Shown: positions 12,601 to 25,900 of the stretch, one piece after another
Layout: each line of letters begins with the position of its first letter
Position numbering within the stretch: position 1 is the stretch's first letter
NCBI RefSeq assembly: GCF_026914265.1
Contig: NC_069135.1
Span: 12,436,887 to 12,500,886 of the forward strand
Direction: 5' to 3'
Length of the DNA stretch: 64,000 bases
Source of the DNA: Mya arenaria
Taxonomy: Eukaryota; Mollusca; Bivalvia; Myida; Myidae
Notes under the pieces: model-generated
Databases searched by the model: none
The model's input: only the letters and a program-made list of their open reading frames with translations
Told to the model about the DNA's origin: nothing
Translations under genes and position numbers: made by a program

Positions 12601-15600
12601 AAACATCACTCACATCAAGTAACAGACAAGAGCAGCAGAAAACATCACTCACATCAAGTTACAGACAAGAGCAGCAGAAAACATCACTTACATCAAGTTA
12701 CAGACAAGAGCAGCAGAAAACATCACTCACATCAAGTTACAGACAAGAGCAGCAGAAAACATCACTCACATCAAGTAACAAACAAGAGCAGCAGAAAACA
12801 TCACTCACATCAAGTAACAAACAAGAGCAGTAAACAACAACACTCACATCAAGTAACAGACAAGAGCAGCAGAAAACAACACACACTCACATCAAGTAAC
12901 AGACAAGAGCAGCAAAAACATCACTCACATCAAGTAACAGACAAGAGCAGCAGAAAACATCACTCACATCAAGTAACAGACAAGAGCAGCAGAAAACATC
13001 ACTCACATCAAGTTACAGACAAGAGCAGCAGAAAACATCACTCACATCAAGTTACAGACAAGAGCAGCAGAAAACATCACTCACATCAAGTAACAAACAA
13101 GAGCAGCAGAAAACATCACTCACATCAAGTAACAAACAAGAGCAGTAAACAACAACACTCACATCAAGTAACAGACAAGAGCAGCAGAAAACATCACTCA
13201 CATAAAGTAGCAGACAAGAGCAGCAGAAAACATCACTCACATCAAGTTACAGACAAGAGCAGCTGAAAACAACACACACTCACATCAAGTTACAGACAAA
13301 AGCAGCAGAAAACATCAATCACATCAAGTAACAGACAAGAGCAGTAAACAACAACACTCACATCAAGTAACAGACAAGAGCAGCAGAAAACATCACTTAC
13401 ATCAAGTAACAGACAAGAGCAGCAGAAAACACCACTCACATAAAGTAACAGACAAGAGCAGCAGAAAACATCACTCACATCAAGTAACAGACAAGAGCAG
13501 TAAACAACATCACAAAACGAAACATGAGGAAACATCAACCACATCAAACATAATGATAAAACATAGCTTTAAAAACAAGTCAGTCGGTTTTATCTAATAT
13601 AACTCGTTGGTTTCAAAGTGAACAAAAATGTATTAAAACAGCAACAATTAAACTGATTCATCTTAAAGAATTTATATATAAATATATTTATTTAGATACT
13701 ATACTATTGTATAAGTATTATCAAACGTTTTTTTTATGTTCTGTTCTTAAAGACTTAGACGCGTTCATACCTAGAAAGTAGTCTTCTTTGGCGTCATCAA
13801 CAGTCTCTGTGTTACAAACAAATGGTAATTCCATGATTACGGCGTCCATAGCACCAGTGTCCCTAAAGAATCAAAACTTTCTTCAGAACAGTGGTACATT
13901 TTTAAAAACAAAATGAAACAAATAAAATAAATATAAAGAATAGATGTGTTCTAAAATAGTAGATAATCAGCATAATTATGAATTTACATTCGTCATGATA
14001 GGTCAATGAGATAAATGAGAAAACCGGTGAAATCGGGAAAGTATTATTGTTTTGATACTGCGGGATGAGTTGTGTTGCACCTGATGTACATGTGCATGCC
14101 GTGATGTCAAATCTATTCCATTTCTCTATTTCTTAACTTTCAAATTTTAATGGAATTCGGAAGAAATACCAACTATTTAGTTTATAAATATTTCATGCAA
14201 ATAAAGAGTATTCTTGCTGCGATCATACGCTTGTTTGACTTGCTGTGTTTTTTGTCATTTGCTTATGTAGTTATTATTGTACCATGTTTTAATCATGAAC
14301 TATACTCAGTATAATATATACGTGCGTGTTTCAAATCATATGTACACGCATATGCACTTTCCCTATACATATTAGGAATAACCCTTTTCTTCATCTGACA
14401 CATTTATATATCACGTAATGACATTCAGAATGTTGTTCTTTTGTGAAAACTGATTTTGATTTCCAAACTTAATGAAAAATGTTTGAAAAAAAAACGTTTG
14501 TTTTTCTATTTTGAGATTTTTTACGCTCAAAATGAAAGCTGGCTACCAAAAAAACAACAGTCGAATGAAATTTCGAACCCAAGTTTCATACATTTATTAA
14601 AAAAATGTTTTCTATCGGAAGCGAGAATGGAATAAAATGAAATCTACGTATATTCTCACATTGACTATAAGGTTGTAAATCTGGCGCCATACTTATATGC
14701 ACAAGTAACTGTTGTCAGTGGAGCAATAGGATCAAAGAACAAGGTTCTTTAGAAATCGCACTGCATGTAAATAAAAGGTATATTTACAATGGAATATCTC
14801 CAATATGGACACTGAGTAAATTGGCACCCTTTTCCATCACCCTAGCCTCGAGCACTTCTAATCTTCTGTCTCCGACAGCCTGGGGCAGCATGGCGTATAT
14901 TTTCATTGCTCCAACGGTAACGTTACGTTCAATGACGACGTGGAAATAGAAGGTGACAACGGAGCCGCTTAACACCGTCGGAGGGAGGCATTTCACTGTG
15001 AGATTTACACTCATGTTCGCATTGGACTGGAATTGTAAAACGTTAGATACCAACACGAATGGTTATAAAAGAAACTTTTATATAATGTAATGTGTTAGGC
15101 AGATACAGGGAAAATGTGTATATGGGCTACAACGTAAAAATGGGTCTATAACTAGAATATGATGCTCTCGAAAGTTTATTATTACATATACCATATACAT
15201 TTTTTTAAACACGTATTACTTATACCTGTAATTCAACCATCCCATATGCATTGAAAGTGAACTGCTTCTCTGTGTTGCCATCTATATCCAGCAACAGTGT
15301 ATGGGCGTCAAAGTTTTTGACGTCACCGTTCGGCAATAACATTACGGCAACGGAATACTTCACAGTGTTTGTACCATTAACAGGATGGTTGTAATTTTCC
15401 AAGTATTCGGTGTAAACAGCCTTGTCGAACACCTTTGAACCGTTTGATATTGTTGACCACCGTATGAATTTGATGTTTTTACGGCTACATGCAAGCTTCG
15501 AACCATATTCCGATGGCGACACTGCATGGAAACAAAGAAAAATAATATATTAACAAACATCAATTCAAATTTAATACATATCGCAAAACAGTCTTCCGTA

Positions 15601-18600
15601 TTCCAGTCTACCTAGTTTCATTTTGAACTCGTGTTTCGTTTAAGTGACTATTGTCATCGTTTTGATCCTGGGTGTCGTATTCGACTCTCGTGGAATCATT
15701 TACAGTTTTTATTACACTCGTCTAGCGCCTCGAATCGAAAACAACCCGTGGGCCTGAGACCTCATAGTAGTGTACTGGGAGTGAATGCCTTCCTGTCTGG
15801 TTGTCATATGAACTGTATGACCTGTACAAATGTTAGTGAAATTTAACCTTAAATTCACATTCATACTACTTGCAACGTAGCTATAGTGTACCGATTTTGA
15901 ACATTATTACCTAGGTATGTTTGCATAGTACTAAACTTTACTAGGATGACCTCTCATGATTAGTTTTTTATTCATAGTGATCAACAAATGATTGCACATT
16001 TTGGAACTGAATTTGTTTGATTGGTTGTATATTTTAAGGATATTTTCTTCCAGTAGGGATTTTACAATACCACATGCGTTTATGAAATGTAGCAATCATT
16101 TGCTGTTGCGACATTTTGATCGTCTATGGAATAAAGGTAACTGTTGTTGTTGTTGTTGTTGTAAGGAAGAAACATAAATGAAATTTGTATTTGAATATTA
16201 TCACATATTAAATCAAAGCGCTTAAAGCGTTGAATGGCTTTCGGCCTGCAACGTTTTGTGAGTAGTCATGTATAATTGTAAAACATAACTATTAACATAA
16301 AAATCTAAAGATAGTATATGCTCGCTCATATTTTCCTTAGCAAAAACTTATTTTATGTTGATTCTCAATTAGATCATGTAGTATAAGTCACTTGAAATAT
16401 GGAATACGCCAAATAGTTACTTATAAGGTATGGAGTAATTCTCATATAAAACCTTATCTGGAGCTTTGGTTTCATAAACAATGCACTGCCACGGATAAAG
16501 CATTTCTAATTATTTAGTAAAATCTACTCTACAATTCAAACTTGACCTAGGCGTATTTAATTTACTTCCAGGGTATGTCAGCTGAACAAAATTGTATCCC
16601 AACAAAATGCATTGGACATATCAATTAGGTTTATGTTTAAGGCTTCCTTCTACAACGACAAATACCTGAAGCATAAAATAACTTTAATAGGTCTGTGTTC
16701 AGTAATGTTTACACGGGGAAAATTGAAGATTTTAATTTGCTGTACTCTTTACGACTAAAGAAAACATGAGAATTGTACATTGAATTATGCTTGTTTGTCT
16801 AAAGACAATATAGTTATACCAACATATCGCACACCATTTTAAAGGTAATTGACTCTTCTTTCCATGTCACTTATTTAAAAATGGATTGTTTATACGTTGG
16901 TTGAGAAATTTACATAAAACTGGACTCTACCGTGAAATCGGGTAAGTTTGAGTTACATACCTTGTTTCTTTTATGTATATCAAAGACACTAAATATCTTC
17001 AGATGTGTTGTTTATCTCATTGTATGTACCCAAAATCTGTCGATCTGCCAATGCGATTTCCGAGATACGGTTATAAAAGTCTGCAGGCCTAGCGGCCTTC
17101 AGCCTAAACAGGGGGTCCAAAAAAGGAATTTAGGTGTTTCAAGGATGTATTTTCACTTGGTAAGTAAGTTATATCACCTTTCTCGCAATATAAATACGCC
17201 TACCCGGAGACCACATGTGTAAGCATCTCTCGGTATTTAAACCTATGTTTCTAGAGGCCTTTACAAAAAAGTTATTGAATGTATAAGCTGAACGATTGAT
17301 TGTTTACAAAGTGTAAATAGAAAATTGCGTGACTTGACACTGTGTTTTCGGCCCAAGTTTACCATTCTTGTACCTGTTTTAGCTATTTGTTATTGAATAT
17401 TTGCATTATTTATCTTTTCGACCGCTACTGCACTTACATGGGTATTATACAGCCGATTTTTTCATGTTGAAACACCTAAATTCCTTTCAACGCCGCCATT
17501 TTATTCGGCTTCACACAATTTCCCTCACTTAAAATTCGGCGAACACATTTCACGTTGGACCCCCTGCTAAAACTGTGTACTGAATAGAAGTCTATACAAA
17601 TGTCATAAGTGATTACCCATCCGTTTTCAAATTCGGCTTCATGACCTAGGGGCTTTGACTGCCTCTAGACAGCGGCAACCTTAACTGTGTAATCATAGTT
17701 ACTTCGCGCATGCACAGAGGGCAGAGCGTTCTATGCAAAATATACGACTTTACCAAATCATGTAGACCGACAGAATACACTCTACGAAAATATGTTTATA
17801 TTCACCGTCAAATCTGATCTACATGAAAAGGGACAAATCCTCGATTGTCATTGGCCCACATATATGTGCGAACACCAAGAAGTGTAAACCTATATTGTGT
17901 CATTTAAAAAACAATCTAAAAATGGATCAAGTGACCCAAACGCTTTTAGACTATTGACACAGCTCAATACATATACCTGACAGAATACTAAGTGTGGGTT
18001 CCAAGCCGCTTCCCGGTTTCGTAGTCAGGCGCATGGTGAAATTGTCGGTGTAGAAGTCAGGCGTGGCAATGGTCAACACCACATAGGCATAACCGCCTTT
18101 CTCGATATTCGTGGATGTATTTGTAAACGAAATCACGCTCTGTAATACAAAGCAATGCCAATAACATCATATAATGTGTATACCAATGTTGTTTAAATGT
18201 GTACATTCGCTCATTCTAGTAAATGCAATTAGATTTCATTTTCCAACATTTTTTATTGTTCACATACCACAGATTTCACAAAAAAGGCAATTATGTGGCC
18301 CATTTTCTTTCATTTATTGTTATTGCATGTCATTTATACAGCAATTGCCTTTCCCAACCCATTAAGAACACCTTATAGAAGTGATTTGTATTAAAATTAT
18401 GTAAATATTGTGTTTAATAAGGTAAAAAAATGTAAAAATATGCCGATATTTAGGACAAAAAAGACAGAAAATCTTCCCGGTACCAATATACCACTTTTAA
18501 ATTTTCGTTAATTGCGCATGGTGATAACGTTACGGTAATCTGTCCTCCAGTTGTTGTGTAACATTAGCAGACATGATCCACTGCTAACTGTTTTAAGCCT

Positions 18601-21600
18601 AAACACACCTTTATTAAATCACTGAAAACAAAGACTACGTGTCGGATAAAAACAGTATTGCATGTAACAAGAAATTGGTCATTCCCGATCATAAAGTTTT
18701 TTAGGTCTAAAAAAAGTGTTAATGTTACGCAAAATCGATTCTGTCCCATTTTAGCATGACGATAGCACCTTTTCTATTCGTGAATAATTTACACCGACTG
18801 AGGGTTAACATCCGGGTAGCGATTACTTTCATATTGGACTGGTTCACAGTTGACATTGAAATGATAAAAATAGTGGTGAATTCTGTTGATAAAATTCGGC
18901 TCATTCTGTCCTTCGATGTAACGTTAACATTATGTCACGCTAGCATTAAGACAAGCGCGTAATAAAGCAAGAAAATCGTTGAAATTTGATGACTTTCCCA
19001 GAGTCAATTATTCGAACATAACAATGTCGTCTGTAAACTATCGTTTGTAAGTATTCATTCATTAGGTACGTAGTTTATATTGAATTCATATCGCTTTTGT
19101 GTTTGGTATCGTTATTTATTGGACAGAATTAAGAATGCAAACGTTATAAAATGGACAGAAATATAGTCTAGTGACTGTTTTTATTCAATTTTAAACTGTC
19201 CCAGATTAAATTAACTGAATGCCAGTGTTATATAATACGATAAATTAGTTAAAGGCCTAGTTTAGGTCCATTTTCATAATAAAACATTGAAAACTGCACA
19301 GCATGTCTAATCAGATTTGAGATCTGATATTATATATATAATACCTTTTCTATTTTCCCTGAACCCCACCCCTGGACCTAGGGTGTGCGGTTACAATTGA
19401 CTGGTGCATTATGACCAGTGGTATTGTGGCGCAAGTTGACAAACTAAATGTTGTTCCATGTGGAAGGAGTCTGATGAATATATTTACAGATAATAAGCTG
19501 ACGTTGTATTCTTGTAGTATTGCAAACAAAACTGTTTTTGAATGTAGCGAAACAATAAGAAGTGTTAGTAAAAGTAGTATCTAAAATGATCTGTTGCTAA
19601 AAATTTCAAATGTTTGAATTTATGGCATTTACGTTTGAGTGTTTTGTTTTAGTTTGTAAGATTGTGAAGACAGCTCTGTGAATTTAATCTATCTGCTCCC
19701 TTGGTAGAAAACATTATGTATTGTGTTAGTTTTGTGAGGCAATGAGAAAGTATCCCTGGTGGGGATCAAACCAAACCCACGACTTCTTGTGTTAGAGGCA
19801 GACATATATAGCTTAGAACACTCTCATATCTCAACAGAAAGTATGTAATAATTTAATTTTGTTTTCAGAACCATACCCTTGAAGACAAGAAGATGATGTG
19901 TAAATCGTTTGAATTGTTTGACTGTTGCAATTTACTTACATTAAACATCATTTTATAAGAACTGTCTTTCGCTGTGTCGGGTTGGATTCTATTCAAGGTT
20001 ACTGCAAGTGGGGTGGTTCTTGTTACAGGGTTTAAAGTTCGGGATGTTCGTTTGCCTTTTTTATGATAAGATCTTTTGATCAGTGTCCATGTCACTGTGT
20101 ATGCATATATACAGTTCGGGGTAAAGATTTCTCATCAATCTCTTATGACACTGTGAATTTGTACACAACCTCTGTAAATGGATCTTAATCTAATGCACCA
20201 GTCAATTGTAACCACGCCCCCCGCCCCCCAGGTCTGGGGAATTACGGAGCGGAGACTTTGACTTTCGGTCCAGCCAACCCGGGTAAAATCCCCGTCCGGC
20301 GGGGACGAACTGATGGTAAAACCCCGGCCAAATGCCCCCGCACCCCAGAGACTCTATATAAGTCCATATCTCAGCTAAATTTGGCACTAAGACAAAACCT
20401 CCACACTCACACGGCCCTGCGGGGCCATCTGGAAAGTAAAAACACGGCCCTTTTCCCCGGCTATCCCCAGTATACCCCGGACCTGGGGGCCGTGGTTACA
20501 ATTGATTTGTGCATAATTTCCTAATTGTCTTATCAGATCTCCGATCTGAGTATCCTGCTGGGCAGCATGGGATATTTTAAGATAGAAATGGACCCTAAAT
20601 GGCCCTGAGCCGATAAACCTACCGGTAAACACAGGAAATTGGCCCCTACTGTCAAACCAGTGTGATTAGAAGGAGATGCACAGCAGGGGATTATCATGCC
20701 AAATATTCCTTAAACTAGGCCTTAAAGGGGGAGGGTCACTTTTAAAAGGCTTAAACTAGGCCTTTAAGACACACAACAGTCTGATCTTTAGTTCTATTGT
20801 TGGTTTTTCGTATTGGAAGTTATTCTATCCAGATTGGTATATTTTATTACGAGATTGTTTAATCAAAGTGCTGCGGGAACAGTGTTTCAAGGATTCGTCA
20901 TTCAGACTGACACCATATAAACTTAGGTCAACAGTGTATTTATAAATCAACATGAACAAAACTAGTAGGAACTATATGAGAAGCAGTAGAATTATATTGA
21001 AACAACAGGTTATTAAAATCTCAAATGAGTAAAACATTATAACAACATTTAAACTAAATGAAGAGTCAAACAAACTATTTTCAACTGTAGAAGCTCATAA
21101 AATGTGTACGTCTGTCACACTGCATCTTCGTCAAATCTTGTAGGATTATTATGACTTTTATGTGATTATCAATTGACTGTGTTTATCAATCATTTAAATA
21201 GTTTGTTTTATATCAAGCTCAAAGAGTTTGTGGTAGGTCTGTATTTTATTCGGTTCTGAAACATTCTGTCCAACTGTTAATGTGACATAGTGCTAATGTT
21301 ACTCATTCTGTCTTGTGGTAACACTAGCACATACTCGCAATTAGCAATTTATAATATATATGTTTAATATCAAAGATAATGATAATTGCACCATATTAGA
21401 GACATTTATATCACCACAACAAAACATTTATGTTTATAGCTTATCTGATCTGATATAAAAAGAAAACCTATGTTTGCAGAAAATATTTTCTGTCTTGTTG
21501 TCCAATTTGGGTTTGTTTCAATAAATTTATTTGAGAAAAACAAAACAATCTTTATTTTTTGTCTGTACAATCTGTTTTATAGATAAATGAACCATTTAGT

Positions 21601-22907
21601 GCAAGACAAAATACTTCTTTGGATCAAAATATTAAAAAAAGTTTTTACCGGCAATATTGTAACACTAGCACAAATGGTATGGTGATACAATATTTTTTTT
21701 TTTTTTTTTTAAATGCATGAATAAATTATTGCAAATGTTCTAAAATATGATAGATAAGAAATTGCTGTAAAAGATTATGTTGAAATCACAAATCTGCAAT
21801 AAATTTTAAAAATCAATATTCGCCGGGAACTTTATGGTCACCCTTTTGTGAAATCTGCCATTATACATGTATGGTCTGAATTATGTAAAATCATCACGTA
21901 AAATATACACGTTCAGCATATCCAGATTTATATCGCTCCGAAGCTGATTATAAATATCCATTAAACTAATTGCTAATTGCTGAAATTTAAAGTGGCTTAA
22001 TGAGCGATATGACACGTACATCTCACACAAATATCGCAATTATATTACTCAGATACCACTTTCCTGCTCATGAAAGTATGTTGATCTTTGCTGGTACAGA
22101 ATAGCAAAAAAAATCGTCAAATTTGACACAAGCATATAGATAATGATAAATGACAGTGGCGTAGCTGCCGTTACGCACAATACGTTCGCGGGTCGCCTAT
22201 ATTGCATATGTGAGACAATAAAATCTAAAAAAAAATCCTATTATTCAGTAAGACCCTCGTTTACCGTTAAGTTGAAGGAACGCCTTTTTTATCCATGCAG
22301 TATACAGGGCCAGTTATACAAGTTATATACGCCTGGTGAGGAGTTTCCCTTATTGTCCAGTCATGAATGAATCGTCGATAAATACTGAATAATCCGAACG
22401 ATGTTTACAAAGCGGCAAGTTTCAAAATGTCAAACGCCAACCTTGAACCTCCTCATCTTGACATGTTCAAAGACAATCTTCAAACAGTTGATAATGCTGA
22501 TAAACTAAACAGTTTACAGCAAAACTGGAACATTTCTATGAGTTTTCCTTCCCAAGGAGGTACATTTTGATTAGGTTATTTGTGAAGCATAATGAAATGT
22601 GTAGTGCCCCTAGCAAATGATGTTGGTGTGGAACCTTCTAAACCCCGACAGTTTGGGCGGCAGCAGAATCAACCCAACGTTTCTAGGGACACACCATCGC
22701 AGTTTTGGAAGACTAACATGTATCTGCCATTCCTGGAACACCTTTTGGCCGCCTTTGATGTACGTCTTTTGCAGGGAAATGCTAGGTTCAATGCCCAGTA
22801 TCTCATTCCTACACAGGTACACTAGATATTTTGTTAACGACTCGGTTTTAATCAGCTTCTATGCGAAGATACAAACATTCTATTTCTTTGATGAAGTAAT
22901 ATACTAG

Positions 22908-22990
<83 letters not shown>

Positions 22991-25900
22991 CAAACAGACA
23001 AAAATACATTGTCGTTTTTCTTCCTGTTTATACCTTGAATGATTTTATGCAGGAAGATGCGAAAATAAAATCGGCAATTTACGTTTATGTATACACCTTT
23101 AAGTTAATATTTGGTGCGGATAATTTACCTAAAATCAGGTAAAGAACTTAACCGACGAGGTTGCCGCCGACATTTTCCGTGAACACCAAGGAGACCTAAC
23201 TTGTGACGCAGCAGAATTTTCACGGAAATGCATACGGTGGCGGTTCAAGTGGAAGCTGGAGCCAGCTGCAGCATATGATTCATTGGATAAATGCATAGCT
23301 GTAGCATCCAAAGACACATACCCAAGCATAAGAATGTGCATTTCAGTACTGCCGGTTATGCCCGTGTCGACCGCTACTGCGGAGCAGCCATTCTCAACGA
23401 TGAGGAGGTTAAAAACATATCTCCGATCAACAATGACAACAGAACGTTTGTCTGGTCTTGGACTGCTTATCATTTACCGTGAACGGGAAATCAAAACGCA
23501 ATGGGTAATAGACATCTTCACCCGAAGAATGATCTACGTCTTGCATTACTGTTCAGGGTGTAATTTTATGGCGTAATCGTTGACATTTTCCTTCATACTT
23601 TAAACGACTTTTTGCTATGAAATAGAAGTTTGTTTCGTGTTGAAAATGTTAAATGAAGCATTCATATGCATTTTCGTTATTTAATTTCTATTTTTGAATT
23701 AGAGAATTTAGACATAGCATTTTTTAATTGAATAATTATTCGTTGATTAAATGCTGATGATCCTGTACTAAGAAATTTATTTTGCTATATAGTAAAATTC
23801 TGACCCATGATAAAAACGGAGCCCCCCCCCCCTGACCCATCCACCTATTTCATTTACAATTGTGCGTATTCTTCGAAATGGCCTAGCTACGCCCCTGAAC
23901 GATACATTCATTTTACTTAGAATACAGCCTACATTTAAGCCAATAAAATTGCAGATAAGCAATCATTAGCGGCCCACTGCCACTCATCCAATAAACATTC
24001 CCTGCGTAAGATTTTGCGTTGTCAATGTATCAGCCAATGAGGTTGTATTCTAAGTCATTTAGATGACATGAAGTGAATTCTTAATAATTAAGAAGGACTC
24101 GTTCGCTTCACTCATTCCGCCCATTCTTAATAATTAAGAATTCACTCCATGTCATCTAACTATTACTTAATATTGTATGTTTAATGCGGTATGAACTACT
24201 TATTAGTTACTCACTACATTTTTAGGCGTTTTGATAACGGTCACATTGAATGCCGCAAAATAAATCTCTCTGTCGTAAAAGTAAACGCCTAAGCCGATGT
24301 CGATGACGTCACCAGATGGCGCGCTGGTATAAAGCGTTATCTCAAATGTGATATTGTAGTCACCCTCCGTCGGAGACGCCTTTTGAGACTCTGTCAATCA
24401 AAGCACACATGTAATACAGTACATACGTTGCCATAGTTCCTAGGGGTTTATGTCAGCAGCATAATGAAGAGGTCAAAATCAAGTTTCATATTTCACACAA
24501 TATTATAAGTATTATTTATTCATCGGAATCGGAAAACAGATACCATTTTGGTACGATATAAATTTGGTGACCCTATATGGAAAAATATGGAGTCACCGCG
24601 TAACCAGTCCTGTACCAATGGCGTTTCGTGATTTATGTTGGAGGCGGGATATAGGTATCTTACTATCGACCTTAAAAAGAGAAGGTAATGATAATCTTAA
24701 TAATGGTAACACGATGGCCCTTAATCGCCGAATCTAGTTCCGAAATCAAATCCAACATATTCAGGGTGAGGAATCACGTGACTTAAAGGGGTTCTCACAT
24801 GGATCACCACGGGTCACAAACGATGTGAACAAACAAGTCAGTGACGTTAATTGCTAAATAACTTTTTTGACTGAAACGATATGAAAATATGTATCAGCCT
24901 TTAAAATACTATGCTATGCTCTACTTCTATACGTTTGAGTCTTTGGCTTAACTTTCAACGTGACGGCATTTTGTAGACCGACGCAACGCTGAATAACGTC
25001 ACTTACTTGTTTGTTAACATCGGCTATGTCTCGTGCAGACCCATGTGAAAACGCCTTTAAGTCACATAATTCATAACCCTAATATTTTACTAGTCAAACA
25101 ACGGTAGCTACAGGTACATGTCCAGCTAGTAGTCTAATTAAAACCAAAATACCATTTAAAAGAATAATGAGGGTTTTTTGGGGTGCAGGGAGCATAAAAT
25201 AATAAATATCCTCTGATTGTGTTACGAAGAACCACCCAATGCTCCAGATAGTCAACATTATACAAATGAGTGTTCAGGTGCATGCTCCTGCCAATGAGAT
25301 CGCATTTAAAAGACTATTCAAAGCTCTATATAGCAGATTTCAACCGTCAAATTTCGATAAAGTTTTGATGATTGAGCCGCTTACCTGGGTTGGTAATGAA
25401 GCCGCTTACCTGTGTTGGTAATGGTGCCGTTTACCTGTCTTGGTAATGGAGCCGCTTACCTGTCTTGGTAATGGAGCCGCTTACCTGTGTTAATAATGGA
25501 GCCGCTTACCTGTGTTGGTAGTGGAGCCGCTTACCTGTGTTCGTGAGGGAGCCGCTTACCTGTGTTCGTGAGGGAGCCGCTTACCTGTGTTGGTGAGGTA
25601 GCCGCTTAGCTTGTTGGTGAGTGAGCTGCTTACCTGTGTTCGTGAGGGAGCCGCTTACCAGTGTTGGTAATGGAGCCGCTTACCTGTGTTGGTGAGGGAG
25701 CCGCTTACCTGTGTTGGCGAGGGAGCCGCTTACCTGTGTTGGTGAGGGAGCCGCTTACCTGTGTTGGTGAGGGAGCCGCTTACCTGTGTTGGTGAGGGAG
25801 CCGCTTACCTGTGTTGGTGAGGGAGCCGCTTACCTGTGTTGGTGAGGGAGCCGCTTACCTGTGTTGGTGAGGTAGCCGCTTAACAATGTTCGTGAGGGAG

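Larger units (their letters stand above)
19253..20763. mobile_element. TTAA-flanked non-autonomous DNA element, 1.5 kb
   Basis: TTAA sits immediately outside both ends (19249-19252 and 20764-20767). The ends are inverted repeats (AGGCCTAGTTTAGG on the left; inverse of AGGCCTAGTTTAAG on the right), with weaker inverted similarity further in (TTTAGG-TCCATTT). TTAA target duplications are typical of piggyBac and Kolobok elements. No transposase frame is present. A GC-rich inverted element and a tRNA-derived SINE lie inside it. Confidence 0.68.
22154..23897 (+). mobile_element. Degenerate hAT transposon
   Basis: The left end CAGTGGCGTAGCT and the inverse of the right end, CAGGGGCGTAGCT, are hAT-type termini. 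Between them lie two separate pieces of a hAT transposase reading on the plus strand (22592-22825 and 23134-23576), split by a TA microsatellite. The element is much shorter than an intact hAT and I see no matching 8-bp target duplication, so it is an old, internally deleted copy. It sits antisense in intron 7 of the secreted-protein gene. Confidence 0.75.

Noticed and set aside
12068..13547. Thirteen-residue periodic peptides (TDKSSRKHHSHQV type; the minus strand is rich in CCSC)
   Set aside because: The 39-bp unit is divisible by three, so any stop-free frame stays open; the array lies in an intron between well-supported exons.
22610..22822. Minus-strand 70-codon frame over the hAT remnant
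   Set aside because: The opposite strand carries recognisable hAT motifs; this is its shadow.
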